Shown: one piece after another, positions 32,428 to 38,971 of the stretch
How the letters are laid out: every line of letters starts with the position of its first letter
Position numbering within the stretch: position 1 is the stretch's first letter
Origin: CALJFL01 sp964590005
Lineage (GTDB): Bacteria; Pseudomonadota; Gammaproteobacteria; Pseudomonadales; Halieaceae
Length of the DNA stretch: 38,971 nt
Direction: 5' to 3'
Assembly: GCA_964590005.1 (NCBI GenBank)
Contig: CAZPVJ010000128.1
Span: forward strand, 1 to 38,971
Made by a program: the position numbers and the translations under genes
Notes under the pieces: generated by a model
The model's database searches: none
Told to the model about the DNA's origin: nothing
The model's input: the letters and a program-made list of their open reading frames with translations, nothing else

Positions 32428-33429
32428 GTGAAAGTAATGACAGTAGCCGGCGCAGGCGGTTTGGAAGACCTGAAACTCGAAGAGCGCGAAGAGCCGACAC
32501 CTGGCCCGGGGCAGGTACTGGTTCGCTGGCACGCGACTTCCCTGAACTACCATGATTATCTGATCGCTATCGGCGGACTACCGGTGCCCGCCGGGCGCAT
32601 CCCGATGTCCGATGGTGCCGGCGAAGTTGCCGCTCTGGGTGACGGCGTCGACGGTTGGCAACTCGGGGACAAGGTGTACTCCCTGTTCTTCCCGAATTGG
32701 CGCAGCGGCGATCCGACGCCTGAAAAAACTGCCGCTGTCAGTGGCGAAACCGCCGACGGCTTTGCCTGCGAGTATTCCTGTGTCGATGCGGGTAGTCTGA
32801 CGCGCATGCCAGCGGGATACAGTTTTCAGGAGGCGGCAACCTTGCCCTGCGCAGCCCTGACCGCCTGGCGTGGATTGATGGTTGAAGGACAAATCAAGGC
32901 CGGCGATACGGTGTTGGTAGAGGGCTGTGGTGGAATGTCGATATTCGGCCTGCAGCTGGCGAAGGCGGCGGGTGCCCGTGTGTTTGCCACGTCATCATCA
33001 GATGAGAAGCTTGCGCGCTTACTGGAGCTTGGTGCCGATGGGGTGGTGAATTACAAAACTGACGAAAACTGGGGCAAGACGGTAGCCCAGATGTCCGGCG
33101 GCGGCGTTGATCATGTTCTGGATGCTGGCGGCGATGCCACCATCGGACAATCGATGGAAGCCGTGAAAATGGGGGGCAACATTTCCCTTATCGGCGTCCT
33201 GGGCGGCTTTACCGCCAATATCAATTTGCCCGTCGCGTTTTTCAAGCATGTCACCTTTCATGGCATCGCTGTTGGCAGCAGGGACATGCAGGAAGCCATG
33301 AACGATGCTATCGAAGCCAATGACATTAAGCCTGTGATCGACCGGGAGTATCCCCTGAGCGAGCTCGCTGATGCCTTCAGATACCAGGGAAGTGGCGCTC
33401 ACTTTGGTAAGATTGTGGTCAGCTACTAG
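32428..33429 (+). CDS. NADPH:quinone-oxidoreductase-type (MDR family) protein
   Basis: This 333-residue protein of the medium-chain dehydrogenase/reductase superfamily has the GroES-like N-terminal domain (WHATSLNYHDYLIAIGG), DGAGEVAALGDGV, the NAD(P)-binding domain with VEGCGGMSIFGLQLAKAAGA and a C-terminal tail FGKIVVSY. It lacks the zinc-cysteine cluster of alcohol dehydrogenases, so it is a zinc-independent reductase. The GTG start at 32428 follows GGAGACAAG. The substrate is unknown (enone or quinone reduction is typical). Confidence 0.9.
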   Translation: MKVMTVAGAGGLEDLKLEEREEPTPGPGQVLVRWHATSLNYHDYLIAIGGLPVPAGRIPMSDGAGEVAALGDGVDGWQLGDKVYSLFFPNWRSGDPTPEKTAAVSGETADGFACEYSCVDAGSLTRMPAGYSFQEAATLPCAALTAWRGLMVEGQIKAGDTVLVEGCGGMSIFGLQLAKAAGARVFATSSSDEKLARLLELGADGVVNYKTDENWGKTVAQMSGGGVDHVLDAGGDATIGQSMEAVKMGGNISLIGVLGGFTANINLPVAFFKHVTFHGIAVGSRDMQEAMNDAIEANDIKPVIDREYPLSELADAFRYQGSGAHFGKIVVSY

Positions 33430-33562
33430 CGCTAACCACGATCTGGCCCTGGGCCTGTTTCCTGTAACAAAATGTCAATTTTTCTAGCGGCTCGGGTCAT
33501 TGTGCCCGGCGCTCCCGGAGCGCACTATCGTGCCTCCTTAAATCCTTGATTTGGTACCTGTT

Positions 33563-34771
33563 ATGAGCAATCCAGCATATATCTATGACGCCGTACGCAC
33601 ACCTCGCAGCAAGGGTAAGCCCGGGGGCAGTCTTAACGAGGTGAAACCGATTGAGCTAGGCGCGGGCCTATTGCGAGAGCTGCAGCAACGCTTTGATCTT
33701 GATACATCCTATGTCGATGACGTGGTGATGGGGTGCGTAACACCGATCGGTGAGCAGGGTAGCGACGTCGGCAAGATGATTGCGATGAACGCCGATTGGG
33801 ATGAATCAGTGGCTGGTGTACAACTCGACAGGTTCTGCGCTTCCGGGTTGGAGGCGGTGAATATCGCTGCCCAGAAAGTGGCCTCGGGTTGGGAAGACCT
33901 GGTGGTCGCTGGCGGTGTTGAATCGATGTCACGCGTGCCGATGGGGTCCAACGGCGGAGCCATGGGGGGTGACCCGGAGTTTGCCGCCAAGACCGGTTTT
34001 GTCCCTCAGGGTATAGGCGCCGACACGATCGCCACGATCGAGGGCTGGAGTCGTGAGGACGTCGACAGCTTTGCCCTGGAGTCGCAGCGCAGGGCCGCGC
34101 ATGCTCGCGACAACGGTTATTTTGATCGATCAGTAGTGCCGGTGCGCGATGACAACGGTCTCACCATCCTCGAAAAGGACGACTTCATCAAGCCCGATAC
34201 CACGATGGAGAAGCTCGGCTTCCTTAACCCTTCCTTTGAGATGATGGGCCAGTTCGGCTTTGATGATGTGATTCTGCGCAAGTATTCCAGCCTGGATAAG
34301 GTGAATCACGTCCATACACCGGGTAACTCGTCCGGTATCGTCGATGGCTCCAGCGCAGTTTTGATTGGTAGCGAAAAAGCGGGATCAGACCTTGGGATTA
34401 CCCCGCGGGGGCGGATTGTGGCTACGGCGGTGCTGGCTACTGACCCGACCATTATGTTGACTGGACCCGGTCCCGCGGCCGAGAAATGCCTGAAGCGGGC
34501 GGGCATGCAAAAGTCAGATATTGACCTGTGGGAAATCAACGAGGCCTTCGCCTCCGTGGCCATGCGGTATATGAAGGACCTGGACATCGACCACGAGGTT
34601 ACCAATGTGAATGGTGGCGCGATTGCGATGGGACATCCGTTGGGCGCAACCGGCGCCATGCTGGTCAGTATTGTGCTGGATGAGCTGGAGCGCCGTGAAC
34701 TCAAGCGCGCTATGTTGTCGCTTTGTGTCGGTGGCGGCATGGGTATTTCAACAATCATTGAGCGCGTGTAA
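33563..34771 (+). CDS. Thiolase (acetyl-CoA C-acyltransferase, FadA-type)
   Basis: This 402-residue thiolase catalyses thiolytic cleavage of 3-ketoacyl-CoA in beta-oxidation (or its reversal). The active-site cysteines and histidine are C92 (DRFCASGLEAV), H358 (GGAIAMGHPLGATGA) and C388 (SLCVGGGMG). ATG 33563 is chosen over the TTG at 33551; the ribosome site is weak. It lies 24 bp before the FadB-type gene, so the pair forms the thiolase/multienzyme module of beta-oxidation, with the HSD10-like SDR following. Confidence 0.95.
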   Translation: MSNPAYIYDAVRTPRSKGKPGGSLNEVKPIELGAGLLRELQQRFDLDTSYVDDVVMGCVTPIGEQGSDVGKMIAMNADWDESVAGVQLDRFCASGLEAVNIAAQKVASGWEDLVVAGGVESMSRVPMGSNGGAMGGDPEFAAKTGFVPQGIGADTIATIEGWSREDVDSFALESQRRAAHARDNGYFDRSVVPVRDDNGLTILEKDDFIKPDTTMEKLGFLNPSFEMMGQFGFDDVILRKYSSLDKVNHVHTPGNSSGIVDGSSAVLIGSEKAGSDLGITPRGRIVATAVLATDPTIMLTGPGPAAEKCLKRAGMQKSDIDLWEINEAFASVAMRYMKDLDIDHEVTNVNGGAIAMGHPLGATGAMLVSIVLDELERRELKRAMLSLCVGGGMGISTIIERV

Positions 34772-34795
34772 CGGCGGGCGAACCGGGAGTCGAAT

Positions 34796-36940
34796 ATGAG
34801 TGTTTTCAACTACGAAAAAGATGCCGACGGAATCGTCACCGTGACCATGGATATGACCGGTCCGGTCAACGCGATGAACGCGGAATTCCGTACGGCCATG
34901 GCCGAGACGGTCGATCGGCTGGAGAACGAAGAGGGCCTGACCGGCGTGGTGCTGGCGTCGGCGAAGAAGGTATTTTTTGCCGGCGGGGATCTCAATGACC
35001 TGTTGGCTGTGACGGCAGATCATGCCGAAGAATTTATGAGCGAGGGTATGCTGATAAAGTCTCATCTTCGTCGTCTCGAAAAACTGCCGGTGCCGGTAGT
35101 GGCTGCCATCAACGGTGCTGCACTGGGGGGAGGTTATGAGATCTGCCTTGCCTGTAACCATCGAATTGCGTGGAACAACCGGGCAGTCCAGATTGGGCTG
35201 CCTGAGGTTGGCCTGGGCCTGTTGCCCGGGGGTGGCGGCATCGTACGGCTGGTTAACCTGATCGGTTTGGAGCGGGCACTGCCTTATCTTCTGGAAGGTA
35301 AGAAAATTGACCCCGTAAAAGCCTTGGACGAGGGCATGATCGACGAGCTGTCTCCCAGCCTGGAGGAGCTGGTACCAAGGGCCAGGGCCTGGATTCTGGC
35401 CAATAAGGATAATGAATCTGCGGCGGTGCAGCCCTGGGACACCAAGGGTCATCGCATACCCGGCGGCGATGCCCGATCGCCAAAGCTGGCCCAGACGATC
35501 ATGGCTGCCCCGGCCATGCTGTTGCAACAGACGAGGGGGCTGTTACCGGCTCCTGAGCGTATTTTGTCCTGCGCGGTTGAGGCGACTCGCCTCAACTTTG
35601 ACACAGCGCTGGTGGTTGAAAGTCGCGGACTGACCTACCTGGCGACCACCCCACAGGCCAAGAATATGATAAGCACGTTTTTCTTCGGCATGAATAAGGT
35701 TAATGGCGGCGCAAGCCGTCCCGCTGGCTACGACAAGTACACCACGCAACGTGTCGGCGTTCTGGGTGCCGGGATGATGGGGCAGGGTATTGCCTACGTT
35801 TCTGCGATGGCTGGAATAGAGGTGGTATTGAAGGACGTGGCACTCGAATCCGCGCAGAAGGGCAAGGACTACAGCGTCGCTCTGCTTGATAAGCGGGTCG
35901 AGCGGGGACGAATGACCCCCGAAAAACGTGACGAGGTACTCGCCCGAATCACCCCCACCGCGGACAACGCAGATCTCCAGGGTTGTGACCTGATTATCGA
36001 GGCTGTGTTTGAAAACATTGACCTCAAACACCAGATCACCCGTGAGACAGAGGGCTGCCTGGCGGAGGGCGGGGTCTGGGGATCCAACACCTCCACCTTG
36101 CCGATAACCCAGCTTGCGGAGGCCAGTGCCAAGCCGGAAAACTTTATAGGCATTCACTTCTTTTCACCGGTAGACAAGATGCCGTTGGTGGAAATTATTA
36201 TGGGCGAAAAGACCTCCGACGAAGCGCTTGCGCGTGCCTTTGATTATGCCCGGCAGATCAAGAAAACCCCCATTGTCGTCAATGACTCACTGGGGTTTTT
36301 CACCTCCCGAACTTTTGGTACTTATCTCGACGAGGGGGTGCGTTTGTTGAAAGAGGGTGTGCATCCGGTCCTCATTGACAATATGGGTAAAGCGGTAGGC
36401 ATGCCGGTTGGCCCCCTGGCTGTCTACGATGAAGTTAGCCTGGAGCTGAGCCGGAAGGCGCAGGAGACCTGGCGCGACATGGGTGTGCTGGATAAGTGGG
36501 GAGATGGCAGCATAGCCCGCGAGGTTTTAGCGACCATGATCGACGAGCACGGGCGAGGCGGGCGTCATCATGGCGGCGGCTTCTACGAGTATGCGCAAGA
36601 CGGTAGTAAAGCGATTTGGCCGCCTCTGCTTGATATCTTTTATCAGCCAGAGGTCAGTGTCAGTGAAGCAGATATCAAGGACCGACTGCTCTTCCGCCAG
36701 GTCATCGAGGCGCTCAAGTGCCTGGAGACCCATGTGCTGCGCTCTGCCGAAGATGGCAACATTGGCTCCATCATGGGTATCGGTGCGCCGGTGTGGACCG
36801 GTGGCCTGCTGCAGTTCGTTGAGACCTTTGGCTACCCGGCATTTGTGGACCGGTGTAACGAATTGGCTGCCAGCTACGGTGAACGCTTCAAGCCGCCACA
36901 GATTGCCCTGGACAAGGCCGCGGAACGCCTGGCGGCCTGA
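34796..36940 (+). CDS. FadB/FadJ-type multifunctional beta-oxidation enzyme
   Basis: This 714-residue protein has two modules. The N-terminal enoyl-CoA hydratase domain (about 1-200) holds the oxyanion segments AGGDLNDLL and INGAALGGGYEICLA and the catalytic region LPEVGLGLLPGGGG. The 3-hydroxyacyl-CoA dehydrogenase domain has the NAD-binding GVLGAGMMGQG near residue 320, SNTSTLPIT, IGIHFFSPVDKMPLVEII (catalytic His) and the two C-terminal helical domains. It catalyses hydration and oxidation of enoyl-CoA. ATG 34796 follows GGGAG. It sits between thiolase and the HSD10-like gene. Confidence 0.95.
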   Translation: MSVFNYEKDADGIVTVTMDMTGPVNAMNAEFRTAMAETVDRLENEEGLTGVVLASAKKVFFAGGDLNDLLAVTADHAEEFMSEGMLIKSHLRRLEKLPVPVVAAINGAALGGGYEICLACNHRIAWNNRAVQIGLPEVGLGLLPGGGGIVRLVNLIGLERALPYLLEGKKIDPVKALDEGMIDELSPSLEELVPRARAWILANKDNESAAVQPWDTKGHRIPGGDARSPKLAQTIMAAPAMLLQQTRGLLPAPERILSCAVEATRLNFDTALVVESRGLTYLATTPQAKNMISTFFFGMNKVNGGASRPAGYDKYTTQRVGVLGAGMMGQGIAYVSAMAGIEVVLKDVALESAQKGKDYSVALLDKRVERGRMTPEKRDEVLARITPTADNADLQGCDLIIEAVFENIDLKHQITRETEGCLAEGGVWGSNTSTLPITQLAEASAKPENFIGIHFFSPVDKMPLVEIIMGEKTSDEALARAFDYARQIKKTPIVVNDSLGFFTSRTFGTYLDEGVRLLKEGVHPVLIDNMGKAVGMPVGPLAVYDEVSLELSRKAQETWRDMGVLDKWGDGSIAREVLATMIDEHGRGGRHHGGGFYEYAQDGSKAIWPPLLDIFYQPEVSVSEADIKDRLLFRQVIEALKCLETHVLRSAEDGNIGSIMGIGAPVWTGGLLQFVETFGYPAFVDRCNELAASYGERFKPPQIALDKAAERLAA

Positions 36941-36987
36941 AAACGACAACACTCAAACAACGCGATTTAACCGCAAGGAGAAAGACG

Positions 36988-37758
36988 ATGGATATTAATG
37001 GCAAGGTGGCGGTAGTCACTGGTGGGGCCTCTGGCCTGGGTGAAGCGACGGTGCGGCGTTACGTTGCGAGCGGCGCCAAAGTGGCAATCTTTGACATGAA
37101 TGATGCTCGAGGCAATGCGCTGGCTGAAGAACTTGGCGACAACGTTATCTACCAGAATGTCAATGTGGCGGACGAAGATACCGTTTCGGCCGCCCTGGAA
37201 GCCACGGTAGCGGCTTTCGGTGCTGTTCATATCTGTAACAACTTTGCCGGCATTGGCGATGCGGCCAAGACGGTCAGCCGTGGCGAGCCGCTGGCGCTTG
37301 ATAAATTCAAGCGTGTTATCGACGTGAACCTGATCGGCACGTTCAATGTGTCGCGCCTGGCAGCGGCCCAGATGGCCAAGCAGGACCCGATTAACGATGA
37401 TGGCGGTCGTGGTGTGATTATCAACACTGCCTCCGTAGCGGCCTATGAAGGTCAGATAGGGCAGGTGGCCTACAGTGCCTCCAAGGGAGCCGTAGTCGGT
37501 ATGACCTTGACGATGGCACGGGACCTGTCCAGCCTCGGTATTCGGGTGAACACGATTGTGCCGGGCCTTATTCACACGCCTCTGTTTGAGTCACTGCCAG
37601 AAGAGGCATACAAGAGCCTCGAAGCCCAGGCACTGTTTCCCAAGCGTCTTGGCAAGGCGGATGAGATCGCTCACCTTTCCCAGTATATCGCCGAGAACGA
37701 TTACACCAATGGCGAATGTATCCGTATGGACGCGGGTATTCGCATGCAGCCACGCTAA
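36988..37758 (+). CDS. HSD10-like short-chain dehydrogenase (3-hydroxyacyl-CoA/hydroxysteroid type)
   Basis: This 256-residue SDR closely follows type II 3-hydroxyacyl-CoA dehydrogenase/HSD17B10. TGGASGLG lies at 11-18, the NNFAG segment near 84-88 (the position of the NCAG of HSD10), DVNLIGTFNVSR near 112-123, Ser in NTASVAAYEGQ, and the catalytic Y162-x3-K166 (YSASK). ATG 36988 follows AAGGAGA at good spacing. It is last in the thiolase-FadB-SDR cassette and is followed by a terminator. It may oxidise branched or steroid-derived hydroxyacyl-CoA. Confidence 0.93.
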   Translation: MDINGKVAVVTGGASGLGEATVRRYVASGAKVAIFDMNDARGNALAEELGDNVIYQNVNVADEDTVSAALEATVAAFGAVHICNNFAGIGDAAKTVSRGEPLALDKFKRVIDVNLIGTFNVSRLAAAQMAKQDPINDDGGRGVIINTASVAAYEGQIGQVAYSASKGAVVGMTLTMARDLSSLGIRVNTIVPGLIHTPLFESLPEEAYKSLEAQALFPKRLGKADEIAHLSQYIAENDYTNGECIRMDAGIRMQPR

Positions 37759-37780
37759 TCACCCCACCGCAGAGTTCGAA

Positions 37781-37808
37781 CGGGGGCCTGATGGCCCCCG
37801 CGCTTTTT
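37781..37808 (+). terminator. Rho-independent terminator of the beta-oxidation cassette
   Basis: CGGGGGCC (37781-37788), loop TGAT, GGCCCCCG (37793-37800), then CGC and TTTTT (37804-37808) give an 8-bp GC stem with a U tail 22 bp past the SDR gene. Confidence 0.9.
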
Positions 37809-37842
37809 ACGCCCGGCTCACTGTTTTGAGCTCCAATCGGCC

Positions 37843-37861
37843 TTTGACCAAATTGGCCAAA
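37843..37861. promoter_or_regulatory. Imperfect dyad upstream of the DUF1302 gene
   Basis: TTTGACC, five bases AAATT, GGCCAAA (37843-37861) pair at 6 of 7 arm positions. The site is 100 bp upstream of the DUF1302 start, where a regulator site would be expected. No named consensus is matched. Confidence 0.35.
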
Positions 37862-37960
37862 ATCTTGATCGATGACAAGTCAGCGACTACTCTTTTTAGT
37901 CAGACTTCACGCTAACAACAACCTGCAAACTGACCGGTGTATTCCGGGGAGGACAACAAC

Positions 37961-38971
37961 GTGAATAAACCTCACTTACCATCGCTGATGCCGATAGCAG
38001 CGGGTCTGCTGACCGCCGGACTGGCGATGCCTGCGGCGGCTGTCAAATTCGAGCTGGGCCCATTCGAAGGCACCTTCACCTCGAATCTGTCGGTCGGTGC
38101 CAGCTGGCGCACGGAGAGTGCTGACAAGCGCGTGCTGGCCCCGGGTAACACCAACGGCAAAGGGCAGGCTTCATCAAGCACAGCCGACGATGGCAACCTG
38201 AACTACGGCAGTGGTGATCGCTATTCGCTATTGTTCAAAGGGGTGCACGACCTCGATTTGAATGCGGGTAACTACGGGTTTTTTACCCGGGTCAAGTACT
38301 GGTATGACGAAGAGCTGCGTAATGGGCGAGTACCGCATGGGCATGCGGCAACCGATTACGAGCCACGCTCGGAGTTGGATACTTCCGATTTCGAGGATCT
38401 GGCGCAGGACACAGGCTTTGAGTTTCTGGATTACTACGTCTACGGCAGCACCCAGATTGGCGAGATGCCGCTGGAAATGCGGGCCGGTAATATGGTGCTG
38501 AGCTGGGGAGAGAGCACCTTCATCCAGAACGGCATTAATGTGATCAATCCCTTTGATGTGACCGCCCTGCGCAAGCCCGGATCGGAAATCAAGGAAGCCT
38601 TGCTGCCTGTGGGGATGGTCTACGGCAATCTCGGATTGACCTATGACCTCAGCGTTGAAATGTTTTACTAGTACGAGTGGGAGCGCACAGTTATCGATGA
38701 ATGCGGTACCTACTGGAGTGCGGCGGACCCTTATGGCGGTGGCTGTGATTACCTGACCGCCTCTGCCAACTCCCCGGACAGGGAGCAGGTGGAAACTGGC
38801 TTCGTTATCCCCAGGGATCCGGACGATGAGGCATCAGACTCCGGCCAGTGGGGTATCGCTGCGCGCTATTTCGTAGAGTCTCTCAACTCAACCGAGTTTG
38901 GCGCTTATTTTATGAATTATCACAGTCGTACCCCCATTCTGAGTGGACGCAATGCAACAGAGGGTTTTGGC
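37961..38971 (+). pseudogene. DUF1302 family exported protein, interrupted by an in-frame TAG (3' end beyond window)
   Basis: This gene encodes a DUF1302 protein, a putative outer-membrane or exported family often found with DUF1329 and RND-type genes in hydrocarbon/steroid degradation clusters. The GTG start at 37961 follows GGGGAGGA (37946-37953). Residues 1-27 are a signal peptide (PSLMPIAAGLLTAGLAMPAA). GNMVLSWGEST and NVINPFDVTALRKPG are family blocks. A TAG at 38669-38671 interrupts after SVEMFY, but the same frame stays open to 38971 and reads on as YEWERTVIDECGTYWSAADP, with family-like content (GIAARYFVESLNSTEFGAYF, then MNYHSRTP). A CAG-to-TAG change (Gln) is the simplest cause; sequencing error or suppression is possible. 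It follows the terminated beta-oxidation cassette. Confidence 0.8.

Noticed and set aside
33509..33523. GCGCTC-CCG-GAGCGC hairpin upstream of the thiolase gene as a terminator
   Set aside because: Short stem and no T-run on either strand; probably chance.
1..38971. CRISPR arrays, IS elements, prophage or toxin-antitoxin pairs
   Set aside because: No regularly spaced repeats, transposase, integrase, phage structural genes or typical antitoxin/toxin pairs were seen.

Overview
The window looks like chromosome from a moderately GC-rich, aerobic, probably marine gammaproteobacterium. The gene content (FeS-type photolyase, YciH, SlyX, soluble lytic transglycosylase Slt, ArsS arsenosugar cassette, DUF1302 protein, many acyl-CoA and steroid/xenobiotic-type enzymes, class D sortase) fits the Halieaceae/OM60-NOR5 neighbourhood best. 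This is an inference from gene types, because no rRNA or other marker is present. There are no phage, IS, integron or CRISPR signatures.

Left part (1-9.4 kb): a D-2-hydroxyacid dehydrogenase with an apparent export signal, a tRNA-Arg(CCU) with a good promoter, a PhzF-family protein, two translationally coupled glutathione S-transferases, an FeS-type photolyase coupled to a short-chain dehydrogenase, an exported DUF885 protein, and an Hsp20 chaperone behind a sigma-32-like promoter. Next (8.7-11.3 kb) a TetR repressor is divergent from a two-subunit Rieske dioxygenase. The intergenic region carries a perfect 13-bp sequence in inverted orientation next to each gene, which suggests a self-contained repressor circuit.

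Middle part (11.4-25.7 kb): Slt; then ArsS with the two glycosyltransferase-like genes that habitually accompany it (TIGR04283 and TIGR04282 types), overlapping or nearly so; a small decayed-looking protein; an AT-rich gap; YciH and SlyX; a pair of adjacent acyl-CoA dehydrogenases; a membrane-anchored YtcJ-type amidohydrolase; a protein whose N-terminal half resembles a RecB-like (TM0106-type) nuclease without its catalytic residues; an epoxide hydrolase; and an SRPBCC-SDR fusion enzyme.

Right part (25.7-39 kb): a class D sortase next to one exported protein with a C-terminal sorting signal, closed by a strong terminator; a small conserved protein; a metallo-beta-lactamase-fold enzyme abutting an exported HExxH peptidase; an esterase-PlsC pair; a dienelactone hydrolase and a quinone-oxidoreductase-type enzyme; then a beta-oxidation cassette (thiolase, FadB-type multifunctional enzyme, HSD10-like dehydrogenase) ending in a terminator. 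Last is a DUF1302 gene interrupted by an in-frame TAG, with homologous-looking reading continuing in the same frame to the window edge.

The items most worth following up are the sortase/substrate pair, the degenerate nuclease-like protein, the amber-interrupted DUF1302 gene, the SRPBCC-SDR fusion and the TetR/Rieske operator pair.
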